Below, in pieces: positions 1 to 8,654 of a DNA stretch of 64,000 nt. The notes under the pieces are model-generated. The model saw only the letters and a program-made list of their open reading frames with translations, had not been told where the DNA came from and did no database searches. The DNA lies in the NCBI RefSeq assembly GCF_000010125.1, contig NC_007350.1, positions 372,001 to 436,000 of the forward strand. The letters are read 5' to 3'. Position 1 is the stretch's first letter, and every line of letters starts with the position of its first letter. Position numbers and translations under genes: made by a program. Origin of the DNA: Staphylococcus saprophyticus subsp. saprophyticus ATCC 15305 = NCTC 7292 (GTDB lineage: Bacteria > Bacillota > Bacilli > Staphylococcales > Staphylococcaceae).

Positions 1-54
1 GGTGAACGCTTTAGAGATATGAATCGCTATGTACTGTTGAAAAGAGATTTTTAA
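1..54 (+). CDS. C-terminal tail of an unidentified protein (partial)
   Basis: The first 54 bases read open from the window edge and end in TAA. They encode 17 residues ending NRYVLLKRDF. The piece is too short to assign to a family. It is followed by 155 bases without a clear gene before the next start, so it is probably the end of a separate upstream transcription unit. I call it only because the frame is open to the edge and the codon use looks staphylococcal. Confidence 0.4.
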   Translation, partial: GERFRDMNRYVLLKRDF

Positions 55-209
55 GCGCAGGTAGAACTACTTCTTTTAAAAGCAATGCATAATAATTACA
101 GATGATTACTTAAGTAAAAATATATTATCGAAGCGGAACGAAAAGCATGAAAAATATTTTCCGGAAAATAAAGCGTTAGCGATTTGACACGTATGAAGGA
201 GATTAAAGA

Positions 210-1196
210 ATGTTACATAATAAATTAGATATTGCCAATTTAAATACACCAATTCAAAAATTAGATCAGTTAAGTGATGCATTAGGAAAAAATATTTATA
301 TTAAGAGAGATGATTACACTGGATCAGAAATATCAGGTAATAAGGTGCGTAAACTCGAGTATACAATGCAATATGTATTAGATCATGGATATGACACTAT
401 TATAACAACCGGGGCAATTACATCGAATCACGCACGTGCTACAGCTGCCTTGTGTGCTAAGTGTAATGTATCATATCTTGTTCTAAGAGGAGAGATGGCA
501 GAATATGAAGGGAATCTATTTTTAGATGCAATGTTAGGTGCGCATATACATATCATCGAACCAACAAGTTCTCGGGAAGATGCGATGGATAAGCTATATA
601 AGACATTTGAAGGACAAGGGAAAACTCCATTTTTAATTCCAGTGGGTGCTTCGGATTGGATAGGAACACATGGTTACGTTAATGCGTATAATGAAATCAT
701 AAAGCAACAGGATGAGCTGAAAGTACATTTTGATTCAATCAATGTTGCTGTTGGTTCTGGTGGTACGTATGCTGGTCTTTGGTATGGGCAAATGATTAAC
801 TGTGAAACTACGCAAATTATAGGTTATGCAGTAGACCAAAGTGCACATACATTCAAAAATAAAGTGATAGAGATAATAAAGCAATTAGATGAAACAATTC
901 AATCATACGAGACAATTACGATAAACGATGCTTATATTGGACTGGGATATGGTAAAGCAACTGACGAAGAATTACAATTTTATATCGATATTGCACAAAA
1001 AGAAGGCATTATACTAGATCCAACATATACTGGAAAAGCTTTTAGAGGTTTAGTTCATGAAATAAAATCTGGTGCGTATGATAATCAAGACAACATTCTA
1101 TTTATACATACGGGTGGACTACAAGGCTATACTCAAGAGACACGTTTACGTTTGCAAACGATGTTGCATAAAATAGATCTTTCATTATTAAAGTAA
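210..1196 (+). CDS. D-cysteine desulfhydrase / ACC deaminase family PLP enzyme
   Basis: This 328-residue protein belongs to the fold-type II PLP enzymes that include D-cysteine desulfhydrase (D-cysteine to pyruvate, sulfide and ammonia) and 1-aminocyclopropane-1-carboxylate deaminase. The N-terminal substrate region reads IYIKRDDYTG, followed by SGNKVRKLEY with the predicted PLP-binding lysine near residue 47-50. TSNHARATAA near residue 73 matches the substrate and cofactor loop, and VAVGSGGTYAGL near residue 180 is the glycine-rich phosphate-binding loop. The ATG has a good GAAGGAGA ribosome site. Length is usual for the family. The enzyme is cytoplasmic. No sulfur transporter or biosynthesis gene lies beside it, so the substrate is inferred from family only. 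Confidence 0.82.
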   Translation: MLHNKLDIANLNTPIQKLDQLSDALGKNIYIKRDDYTGSEISGNKVRKLEYTMQYVLDHGYDTIITTGAITSNHARATAALCAKCNVSYLVLRGEMAEYEGNLFLDAMLGAHIHIIEPTSSREDAMDKLYKTFEGQGKTPFLIPVGASDWIGTHGYVNAYNEIIKQQDELKVHFDSINVAVGSGGTYAGLWYGQMINCETTQIIGYAVDQSAHTFKNKVIEIIKQLDETIQSYETITINDAYIGLGYGKATDEELQFYIDIAQKEGIILDPTYTGKAFRGLVHEIKSGAYDNQDNILFIHTGGLQGYTQETRLRLQTMLHKIDLSLLK

Positions 1197-1321
1197 ATTT
1201 AACTTTTACAAAGAATAATCGCATTTTTAACAATAAACTCAAACAAATGCAATTTGCTAGTTATATACTTATAATATAGAGGATAGATAAATTAAAGGTT
1301 GTTTGAGGAGCGAATAGGATT

Positions 1322-1723
1322 ATGACTGAAAGAAAATTAGTGGCTGAAAGAAACTTTGAAGTAAATGGATATGATATTGATGCGATGGGCATAGTAAGTA
1401 ATATTGTATATATAAGATGGTTTGAAGATTTACGAACTGACTTTATTAATCAATATATGCCATATTCTGATATGATGAATCAACAAATATCGCCTATTCT
1501 AATGAATACAGAAGCAGAATACAAAACACCCATTACCATACATGATAAACCCGTAGGACGTTGTTATTTAGTAAAAGCAAGTAAACTACGTTGGGAATTT
1601 GAGTTTGAAATTGAATCAGAGGATGCAGTGCATTGTATAGGCAAACAAAGTGGGACATTTTTTGATTTACAAAAGAAAAAAGTAACGAGATTGCCGGAAG
1701 TATTTCAAACGATTTTAAGCTAA
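1322..1723 (+). CDS. Acyl-CoA thioesterase, YbgC/FadM-like hotdog fold
   Basis: A 133-residue single-domain hotdog protein of the 4-hydroxybenzoyl-CoA thioesterase superfamily. The N-terminal stretch YDIDAMGIVSNIVYIRWFED matches the family signature around the catalytic Asp (D-x-M-G-x-V-x-N-x-x-Y). Proteins of this type hydrolyse acyl-CoA or acyl-ACP thioesters in the cytoplasm; the chain length cannot be read from sequence. A GAGGAG ribosome site precedes the ATG. Length is typical. It is transcribed in the same direction as its neighbours but separated by more than 100 bases on each side, so it may have its own promoter. Confidence 0.8.
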   Translation: MTERKLVAERNFEVNGYDIDAMGIVSNIVYIRWFEDLRTDFINQYMPYSDMMNQQISPILMNTEAEYKTPITIHDKPVGRCYLVKASKLRWEFEFEIESEDAVHCIGKQSGTFFDLQKKKVTRLPEVFQTILS

Positions 1724-1837
1724 TCATAATATGTGAAAAAGTGTAAATATGATATTACAGTGAACAAAATAATTGATTGTCCAAAGCAATACAGTACATA
1801 ATGATATTCAATTTATGTTGTAGAGGTGGTCTTCAAA

Positions 1838-2164
1838 ATGCCAAAAACATTAACATCGATAGAAGCGTTTCATGAATTTATTGCAGAGCATAGGCTTGTA
1901 GTCATTCATATCATGAGAGATCATTGTAGCGTATGTCATGCTGTATTACCTCAAATTGCGGGTATAGTGAATGAGTTTCCTGATGTTCCATTAGGTGTGA
2001 TTAATCAAAGTGAATTAGAGGAGATTGCAGGAGAATTATCTATCTTTACTGTGCCTGTAGATTTAATTTACTTTAATGGTAAAGAAATGCATCGTCAAGG
2101 TCGATTTATTGATATGCAACAATTTGAACATCAACTGACTTTGATGTATAAAAGCATGGTATAA
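1838..2164 (+). CDS. Thioredoxin-like protein with CSVC motif
   Basis: A 108-residue cytoplasmic thioredoxin-fold protein. The redox motif is C-S-V-C in DHCSVCHAVLPQI near residues 30-35, instead of the classic CGPC. The cis-proline loop is FTVPVDLIYFNGKE near residue 73. A possible GTG start at 1826 lies inside the ribosome site, so I use the ATG at 1838, which has GAGGTGG at a spacing of about 8. Staphylococci carry several such small thioredoxin-like proteins of uncertain partner. The hairpin at 2231-2267 would end the transcript. Confidence 0.82.
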   Translation: MPKTLTSIEAFHEFIAEHRLVVIHIMRDHCSVCHAVLPQIAGIVNEFPDVPLGVINQSELEEIAGELSIFTVPVDLIYFNGKEMHRQGRFIDMQQFEHQLTLMYKSMV

Positions 2165-2230
2165 CAGAAAGATTTGTATTAACTATATATAAAAAATGTA
2201 TACAACCATCACGTTGATATAACGAAGCAT

Positions 2231-2267
2231 GAGTCTGGGACATAAATAGTTGTCTCAGACTCTTTTT
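2231..2267 (+). terminator. Rho-independent terminator, member of the dispersed hairpin family
   Basis: The 12-base arms GAGTCTGGGACA (2231-2242) and TGTCTCAGACTC (2251-2262) pair, with one G-U, around an 8-base loop and are followed by TTTTT. It follows the thioredoxin-like gene. The loop AAATAGT and arm ends recur at four other places in the window, in both orientations. Confidence 0.8.
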
Positions 2268-2423
2268 CGTTTAGGCAGTAGATGACTGAATTGAAAATAT
2301 TAAGTCTCACTTGTTCTTTTGCAAAAGCCTATGTATGCCACGTAAAAATGCTAGTGAGACTTATGCATGAGCTTTAGCTCAAGTAAACCTTTATCCTCGT
2401 CATCTTTGCCTTGATTGCATAGT

Positions 2424-2471
2424 TGGGACTACGAAATATCTATTAAAAAATTTGATTTCTGTCACACTTCC
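2424..2471 (+). repeat. 48-bp intergenic repeat, copy 1
   Basis: This 48-bp segment begins TGGGACTACGAAAT and ends CTGTCACACTTCC. A second copy lies inverted at 13149-13196 and agrees at 43 of 48 positions by eye. In both places the segment sits a short distance from a GAGTCTGGGACA hairpin, so the two parts form one composite element. In copy 1 they are separated by about 160 bases, in copy 2 by about 37. The 430-base gap from 2165 to 2594 holds nothing else that I recognise. Confidence 0.8.
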
Positions 2472-2594
2472 ATGCTTTTATTTTTAATTAAAAAAGTTGT
2501 GTTAAATTGAAACAAGAAAAATCAGATAAATTATATCGCAATTATAAAAAGTAATGTATGATAAAGTTAATTTATAGCATTAAGGGGGTTGTTT

Positions 2595-3086
2595 ATGCGT
2601 ATCGAAAGAATCTGTCCAAATGAAGCAGAAGCACTTTATAATTGTATGAAAAAGATAGATCAAGAAACGCAATATATGCTTTATTTGCCTGATGAAAGAA
2701 GTTTTGATAAAGATAGACTGAGTGAAGATATAAAAAGGAATTTTTACATAGGTGTTAAAACGGACGATAATCAAATATTAGGTTATTTATCTGTCCATAT
2801 CAGTATGTTAGCTAAAGTTAGACATATTGGATATATTGTGACTGGCTTAATCAATGACTTACATCAACAAGGCTTAGCGACGCAAATGTTTAATGAAACA
2901 ATCAAATGGGCACAACGCAAAGGATTAAGAAGGTTAGAATTAACGGTGATTACTTCGAATAAACCAGCAGTTAACTTTTATGAAAAGTTAGATTTTAAAA
3001 TTGAGGGAATTAAGCATGAATCTGTTTTTATGGAAGAACATTATTTTGATGAATTATATATGGCAATGATGCTAAACCAAGATTAA
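2595..3086 (+). CDS. GNAT family N-acetyltransferase
   Basis: A 163-residue single-domain GCN5-related acetyltransferase. The acetyl-CoA-binding motif A reads LINDLHQQGLATQMFNETIKWA near residues 88-109 (V/L-x-x-x-x-Q/R-G-x-A), followed by LELTVITSNKPAVNFYEKLDFKIEG, the usual beta4-alpha4 and C-terminal FY-x-K-x-GF-like segment. A TTG at 2589 is possible but overlaps the ribosome site; the ATG at 2595 has AAGGGGG at 6 bases. The substrate is unknown. It stands alone between an intergenic repeat region and an esterase gene. Confidence 0.83.
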   Translation: MRIERICPNEAEALYNCMKKIDQETQYMLYLPDERSFDKDRLSEDIKRNFYIGVKTDDNQILGYLSVHISMLAKVRHIGYIVTGLINDLHQQGLATQMFNETIKWAQRKGLRRLELTVITSNKPAVNFYEKLDFKIEGIKHESVFMEEHYFDELYMAMMLNQD

Positions 3087-3252
3087 AATTTAACGCTTAA
3101 CAAATCTGAGCATGATGCATTAGAATTTTCTATAAACAGGAAATTGCGTATATACTTTATAATCTACTATAAAGATAGTACCTTTTATTTAAAATGATTG
3201 CTCAATTTGTTATAAAATATATGTATAAGAAAGTGCGAGGAGGATAATTAAC

Positions 3253-4227
3253 GTGATTAGAAAAATAGCCACTATTGTTGGTATAGGTGTTGCCACATCA
3301 TACGTATATGCAAAAGTTAAAGAAAAACGTAGCTACAAAAGTTTTTTAGAAGAAATCATTATTAGAGCAACAAAAATGAAAAGTTCATTTTTAAATGTGG
3401 AAAATGCGCAACAAGCTTTAGAGAAGGTTAAAGATGAAACGAAAGCATTATATGAAGGTACGGATTATTATTTCAACCACAATGTCCAAACGACTACAGT
3501 TCAAGAGTCTACAGTATATATTGTGAATGACAACAAAGATAGACAACAACCAGTTGTCTTGTATATTCATGGTGGTGCTTGGTTCCAAAATCCATTAAAA
3601 TATCACTTTGATTTTATAGATTCACTGGCTGGCGAACTAGGTGCTAAAGTAATCATGCCTATATATCCTAAAGTACCACATGCAACCTATAAAGAGACGT
3701 TCACTCTGTTGGAAACATTATATACACAATTACTGAAACAAGTCGAAAATCCTCATCAACTCACAATAATGGGTGACTCTGCAGGAGGCCAAATAGCCTT
3801 ATCATTTGCACAATATATTAAAACGTTAAACTTAGCACAACCAAGTAACATCGTTTTAATATCTCCAGTGCTTGACGCAACATTTTCAAATCCGGAAGCA
3901 AAAATTTATGAAAAAATAGACCCAATGCTTGCAATCGACGGAAGTAAATATTTTATAAAATTATGGGCGAATGGCCTTGATCTGACAGACTGGCGCGTAT
4001 CTCCTATATTTGGTGATATTGAAGGGCTGGGTCATATAACAATTTCAATAGGGACGAAAGAAACGTTATATCCAGACGCAGTGAAATTATCAAATATGTT
4101 GAATGCTCGAAATATTCAACATGATTTTATGCCAGGATATAATTTATTTCATATACATCCTATTTTCCCAATACCAGAAAAAGAACAATTTATCGCTAAG
4201 ATCAACAAAATTATTAAACAAAATTAA
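3253..4227 (+). CDS. Membrane-anchored alpha/beta hydrolase, HSL-type esterase
   Basis: A 324-residue esterase/lipase of the hormone-sensitive lipase group. The oxyanion-hole motif HGGAWF occurs near residue 104, the nucleophile elbow GDSAGG near residue 174, and the late acidic and histidine residues are in DPMLAIDG-type and FHIHPIF segments. The first 20 residues form a hydrophobic helix with one lysine, suggesting an N-terminal membrane anchor. The start is GTG with GAGGAGGATAA just upstream. A short-chain acyl ester substrate is likely from family; nothing nearby narrows it. The transcript probably ends at the hairpin at 4377-4415. Confidence 0.8.
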   Translation: MIRKIATIVGIGVATSYVYAKVKEKRSYKSFLEEIIIRATKMKSSFLNVENAQQALEKVKDETKALYEGTDYYFNHNVQTTTVQESTVYIVNDNKDRQQPVVLYIHGGAWFQNPLKYHFDFIDSLAGELGAKVIMPIYPKVPHATYKETFTLLETLYTQLLKQVENPHQLTIMGDSAGGQIALSFAQYIKTLNLAQPSNIVLISPVLDATFSNPEAKIYEKIDPMLAIDGSKYFIKLWANGLDLTDWRVSPIFGDIEGLGHITISIGTKETLYPDAVKLSNMLNARNIQHDFMPGYNLFHIHPIFPIPEKEQFIAKINKIIKQN

Positions 4228-4376
4228 ATATACATGATAGAGGTAGTGTCACTGACTTCATAATCTGTTGACGCCGAGGGAGCAATGTATGAGTGTGAGT
4301 AAGAGATTGACAGCTCAAGTTATGCTCTAGGTTCTAAGCAAGCATGCACCTTCAAAATAGTATGATTGCCTCAGTT

Positions 4377-4415
4377 AAAGAGGACTCGTCCGTATATGAT
4401 GGATGAGTCCTCTTT
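4377..4415. terminator. Hairpin between convergent genes
   Basis: Arms AAAGAGGACTCGTCC (4377-4391) and GGATGAGTCCTCTTT (4401-4415) pair along 15 bases with one G-U. The element lies between the convergent esterase and EamA genes and could end both transcripts, although a long U tract is absent. Confidence 0.65.
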
Positions 4416-4470
4416 AGTATAAGATTGAGTAGTTGTGTTGTAATGGTTTACACTGATGTACAATACATAT

Positions 4471-5379
4471 TTATCGTTCTTTATCCTTTTTTAAAGAAAG
4501 TGCTAATATCAGAATAATAATGAGCACGATGCCTAATAGTTGAAATGGTAGGAAAACAACTTTTAACCAAAGTGCGCTCGCAACAATTGCCATTACAGGT
4601 TCTATTGTCCCAAAAAGTGTAGTTTCTTTGGCAGATAAATAATTTAAACTTTTAATAAAGAAGAAAAATGCCATTGCAGTACCTAAAATAATGCCAAAGG
4701 CTAAATACAAAATCACACTTATATCTATTTGAGACATAGTGAATTGCCAAATAGGTGCTTTGAAATTCATTAAGATACCAGAAATGAGCATTGCCCAACC
4801 AACGACGAGTATTGCTGGAAATTTGGATAATAGATTACTGGCATAAATAGTATAGAAGGCTTACGATAAACCAGAGATGATACCCCAAATCATACTCGAG
4901 CTTGAAACCATTAAACTGTCAAGGGAACCATTGGCTAATAATAAGAATGTTCCTGTGAGTGTTAATAATATTGCAATAACATCAAATAATTTAAAGGTTT
5001 CTTTTTTGCGTATGATAAACCACAAAGTAATATAAACAGGTGCAATGTATTGTAATAAGGTAGCAATGGCAGCATTACCATAGTTAATTGATGCCATGTA
5101 AGCATATTGAACAAGTAGCATACCTAAAGTTGAAAATATAAGTAACTGTATTGTATTCGTTACATTACGAAATACTATAAATATGGACTGCCTAGGGTTA
5201 AGTATTTTAAATATTGTTAATAGTAGCAAGCCACTGATTAAGAGTCGTGCAGTAACGTACCAGTTGATGTCGATATTTTGATGTTTAAATAAATAATCAG
5301 AAACTGTGCCACCTAAACCCCAAAAAGATGCGCCTAATATTGCCAATATAATGCCGAGAAAACGAGATTGTTGTTTCAT
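4471..5379 (-). pseudogene. EamA/DMT family transporter broken by an in-frame stop
   Basis: Reading from the ATG at 5379, the frame encodes an EamA (drug/metabolite transporter) protein: LGASFWGLGGTVSDYLF starts the first EamA repeat and a second repeat follows, ending in a lysine-rich tail. A TAA codon at 4861-4863, codon 173, interrupts it. The same frame continues without shift as AFYTIYASNLLSK and on through the second repeat to 4471, about 302 codons overall, the normal length for ten membrane helices. A single substitution from CAA, TCA or similar would give this. The gene is divergent from the AraC regulator at 5483, which suggests the regulator once controlled it. Both halves are well preserved, so the lesion is recent or an assembly error. 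Confidence 0.82.
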
Positions 5380-5482
5380 TTTATCACCTACGATGTATTA
5401 ATATATTAAAATATAACGCACTTAATATTGATATAATACAAATAAATGGTTTAAAATTATCAATATATTGAGGTGATAGGCT

Positions 5483-6364
5483 ATGTATAAAGGGATAATT
5501 ATTGAAGATAATGGAGAAGAGCGCATTCAATACCCTGATGAATATTGGCGACATATTGTGTTGAAAACAAGGTTAGATCAAGCGTTTATGGAACAGATAC
5601 CCATACACTGGCACAGTGCATTGCAATTTGTGTTTGTATTACGTGGTAAATTGACTATTCGCATTAGTGACAAAAACATCGTGTTAAATACAGGTGATGG
5701 CATATTTATTAATTCGAATGTTGTGCACGAGATACAGGGGCTTGAACATATAAGTGAGTTTTATTGTTGGAATATTGAAATACCAAATATTTCGAGTTAT
5801 ATGGAGTATAAATATTTAAGTTATATATCACAACAAGCTGAAATGGTACCTTATATATATTTATCTCACAAAAATTTGAGTCATCATGCATTACTAGCAT
5901 GTATTGAAAGCGTTGGTACAATATATCAGAAACAAGAGGCATATTTTCAGCTGGATATCATGACCTATTTTTATAAGATAGTGAAATGGCTCATGCAATA
6001 TATGAAACAACAACCTACGGAATTAACATACCATTTTGATTATAGAGTAAAGCAAATGATGTCTTATATACATAAACATTTTCAAGATAAAATCACTCTA
6101 GGACATCTGAGTCAAAATATTTATTTAAGCGAAGCTGAAGCGATAAGATTATTTAAAAAATATGTAAAACAAACGCCATTTGAATATCTGTTGAGATACA
6201 GACTAGAACAAAGTAAATCTATCCTCGATAAAGATAGGTTATCTACTATTACAGAAATAGCTATGGCTTGTGGATTCTCAACTACGAGTTATTTTATAAA
6301 AGTATTTAAAGCACGCTACGGTATGACGCCAAAGCAATACCAAAAATATCATCATACAAATTAA
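5483..6364 (+). CDS. AraC family transcriptional regulator with cupin sensor
   Basis: A 293-residue regulator. Residues 1-110 form an AraC-type cupin with IPIHWHSALQFVFVLRGKLTI and GDGIFINSNVVHEI, a ligand-binding jelly roll. Residues 190-290 hold the double helix-turn-helix: KITLGHLSQNIYLSEAEAIRLFKKYV, then ITEIAMACGFSTTSYFIKVFKARYGMTPKQYQKY, the classical AraC signature. ATG has GAGGTG at a spacing of 7. It is divergent from the damaged EamA transporter across about 100 bases, so it is likely that gene's regulator. The ligand is unknown. Confidence 0.85.
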   Translation: MYKGIIIEDNGEERIQYPDEYWRHIVLKTRLDQAFMEQIPIHWHSALQFVFVLRGKLTIRISDKNIVLNTGDGIFINSNVVHEIQGLEHISEFYCWNIEIPNISSYMEYKYLSYISQQAEMVPYIYLSHKNLSHHALLACIESVGTIYQKQEAYFQLDIMTYFYKIVKWLMQYMKQQPTELTYHFDYRVKQMMSYIHKHFQDKITLGHLSQNIYLSEAEAIRLFKKYVKQTPFEYLLRYRLEQSKSILDKDRLSTITEIAMACGFSTTSYFIKVFKARYGMTPKQYQKYHHTN

Positions 6365-6402
6365 CCGCATCAAATATGCAAACAGAAAATATTTACATAA
6401 AT

Positions 6403-6457
6403 AATATACGCGCTACAAAATAGACACTGATAAGTGAAAATTTGTAGCGCGTATATT
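6403..6457. terminator. Long perfect hairpin between convergent genes
   Basis: Arms of 17 bases, AATATACGCGCTACAAA (6403-6419) and TTTGTAGCGCGTATATT (6441-6457), pair perfectly. The loop contains a smaller CACT/AGTG hairpin. It separates the convergent AraC regulator and M20 peptidase genes. No clear U tract follows on either strand, so termination is inferred from position and stem strength. Confidence 0.55.
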
Positions 6458-6536
6458 GCTGTTACGACTTTTGCAGAAGTGTCGTTTTTATAAAGTGTAT
6501 TATAAAAGTTGAGTAATTGGATTACTTGTTAATAAA

Positions 6537-7694
6537 TTATTTCATGCTTTTTAAATAAGTAGGGAAAAATTCTGTATATAAATCTATAAATGTAAGATAA
6601 ACATCTTTTTCAACATATTCATCAACTTGGTGTGCTTGATGTATTAATCCAGGTCCATACATAATGAATGAAAAGTCTTCATCTTTATCGACTAATAAAT
6701 CGGATGCATCGGTTACACCAGGTGATGCTTCAAGAGGTAAATCGGAATTTAAATATTTTTCACCCAAATCATGCGCTAATGAAGCTAATTTATTTTCACC
6801 TGTCGTATATACAGGAGGTCTAGACATATAAGTGTCAATTTCTATATCTGTTTTATCGGTTTCAACCTGCTTCAAAATTTCATTAAAATAAGTGATGAAT
6901 TGGTCATTATCATGTTCTGGAATCGTACGTATATTGAATTCAGATTCGGCATGCTCTGGAATTGAATTCACTTGATTACCACCATTGAAAATAGTCGCGT
7001 TCATTAGTACATCACCTAATAAATCGTTACGTTTATTGAAACTTTTAAAGCCTTCATCCGCTTTGTAAACAAATTTTACGAGTGGTGAAATGGCATTGAA
7101 ACCAAGTTGTGGCATTGAACTATGTGATGCTTTACCTCTGGAAATAACACGGATATCCATCGAACCCTTATGTGCATAGATGATGCGGTCTTGTGAAGAT
7201 TCAGCAATGACAAGTGCTTCTACATCTGTCATGTAACCTTGTTCTTGGAAAGCTTTAGCCCCTTCGCCAACAATCTCTTCACCTGCAGTGGCGAGTAAAC
7301 GGATTCTACCATATTCTAATAAACCTTGATCATGAATATCAATAAGGCTCAATACTAAAGCGGCTAAACCTGATTTCATATCTGCAGCACCACGACCGTG
7401 TAATTTGCCGTCAACTTCAGTTAATTTGAATGGATCATATGTCCATTTTTTAATATCGCCTTCTGAGACAACATCCATATGTCCTGAAATACCTAAGACT
7501 GGTCCTGATTCACCAATTTCAGCAACTAGATTGGCACGCGTGTCATTGATTTTAACAATCTTAGCATCAATATTGTGTTGCGATAGTAAGTCTTTTAAAT
7601 ACATACAAACTTCCATTTCATTGTCATTAACTGATTTAATCGCAACTAAATCTTCTAGAATTTGAACTTTTTCAGCTTCTGTAAATTTACTCAT
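6537..7694 (-). CDS. M20 family metallopeptidase, ArgE/DapE-type deacylase
   Basis: A 385-residue dinuclear zinc deacylase of the M20 family. SGHMDVVSEGD near residue 80 carries the first metal His and catalytic Asp, HGRGAADMKSGLAAL the bridging Asp, and TAGEEIVGEGA the catalytic Glu and metal Glu; HQVDEYV near the C terminus supplies the last His. The longer frame to 7739 is not used because the ATG at 7694 has AAAAGGGG 8 bases upstream. Staphylococci annotate such genes as succinyl-diaminopimelate desuccinylase-like, but no lysine gene is near. It has a paralogue, broken by a stop codon, at 32785-33939. Confidence 0.85.
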   Translation of the reverse strand: MSKFTEAEKVQILEDLVAIKSVNDNEMEVCMYLKDLLSQHNIDAKIVKINDTRANLVAEIGESGPVLGISGHMDVVSEGDIKKWTYDPFKLTEVDGKLHGRGAADMKSGLAALVLSLIDIHDQGLLEYGRIRLLATAGEEIVGEGAKAFQEQGYMTDVEALVIAESSQDRIIYAHKGSMDIRVISRGKASHSSMPQLGFNAISPLVKFVYKADEGFKSFNKRNDLLGDVLMNATIFNGGNQVNSIPEHAESEFNIRTIPEHDNDQFITYFNEILKQVETDKTDIEIDTYMSRPPVYTTGENKLASLAHDLGEKYLNSDLPLEASPGVTDASDLLVDKDEDFSFIMYGPGLIHQAHQVDEYVEKDVYLTFIDLYTEFFPTYLKSMK

Positions 7695-7889
7695 AATTAA
7701 AAACCCCTTTTTAATAAATAAACAATTTATGTGAGTCATTTTAATTATATCGAATATATTAAAGATGGCATCGCATAAATTCAGAAAGGGAAGGTATTTG
7801 CATTTGAATGTTCAACTTGAATATTGGATATAATGACGTATTAAATCAAAAAGGGCTTTCAATCATTGTTATATATAGAAATAAAAAAA

Positions 7890-8219
7890 TCATACATGGT
7901 TTTTAGAAATTGAATTATCTAAAGACCATGTATGGTGAGCGTCTTGTATAGAAGACAGTTTATTTGAAGTTGTATCGATACTAGATTGTGAAATTTTTGG
8001 AACACTATCTGAAGGAGATGCATTTGATTCTAATGATTTTGAAGTATTGTTAATATAGTCTACATTTTCAATATTTTTTGTGTTATCCGTATCTAGCACA
8101 GAACCTCTCATATCATTTCCTTGAAAACTACCAACTAGAATCATAATTAGATAGCTACAACAAATAATTACAACTACTGCAAGATAAATTGAAACTACTA
8201 ATTTAACTGACTTACTCAT
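7890..8219 (-). CDS. Small membrane-anchored Ser/Asn-rich exported protein
   Basis: A 109-residue protein of no recognised family. Residues 1-33 are a lysine start and one hydrophobic helix (LVVSIYLAVVVIICCSYLIMIL), which may be an uncleaved signal anchor. The rest is polar, rich in Ser, Asn and Asp, and probably unstructured outside the membrane. The ATG at 8219 has a strong AGGAGG at 6 bases, which favours it over the ATG at 8237. The last 14 codons are part of a terminator hairpin (7891-7934). It is divergent from the capsule operon across about 430 bases, but no functional link is visible. Confidence 0.6.
   Translation of the reverse strand: MSKSVKLVVSIYLAVVVIICCSYLIMILVGSFQGNDMRGSVLDTDNTKNIENVDYINNTSKSLESNASPSDSVPKISQSSIDTTSNKLSSIQDAHHTWSLDNSISKNHV
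7891..7934 (-). terminator. Terminator embedded in the end of a coding sequence
   Basis: On the minus strand the arms CATACATGGTCTTTAGA and TCTAAAAACCATGTATG pair at 16 of 17 positions around a 10-base AT-rich loop and are followed by ATTTTTTTAT. The stop codon TGA at 7890-7892 lies in the distal arm, so the stem itself encodes the last 14 residues of the small exported protein. Confidence 0.72.
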
Positions 8220-8237
8220 AAACTGCCTCCTAATCAT

Positions 8238-8654
8238 TTATTCGTATATGTCTTAATACATACAAGATAACATTTGATTTTTAATATCATGTAAAGTTGA
8301 AGTAAATATTATATTTTTGTTTTCTGAAAAACGTTTGAGATGAGTAAAAATATTTTTAAAAAATAATAAAAAAAATATTTGCTTTTAAAAAATTAAAACA
8401 TTGTTATGATAGGATTTGTTGATTGAAAAAAATTCTTTTTTACATGTATTGTAAATGCGAATTTACATTTAATTAACACTTAGTTCAAAGTGTTTATATT
8501 AAATCAATAACTCCGTGTTAGGATGGCTTTATTGAATGGTGAAGAATATACATAGTCTCATACATCTTATGTATAGTGTGGTTGACTCATGTGCTTTGCC
8601 TTTAAGCATTTATACATAAAATTTAATAGTCTGAAGTGAAAAGAGGGACAAAAT
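8238..8654 (+). promoter_or_regulatory. Leader region of the cap operon with a candidate promoter
   Basis: This 417-base AT-rich gap separates two divergent units. A candidate promoter has TTAACA (8473-8478), a 16-base spacer and TATATT (8495-8500). The spacer and flanks hold an inverted repeat, AACACTT (8475-8481) and AAGTGTT (8488-8494), that would be suitable for a dimeric regulator. If correct, the cap transcript has a leader of about 150 bases. I see no riboswitch. Confidence 0.4.

Noticed and set aside
3148..3162. GTATA-N5-TATAA similar to a QsrR box before the esterase
   Set aside because: One mismatch, AT-rich surroundings and no quinone-related function; the match at catE is perfect and this one is not.
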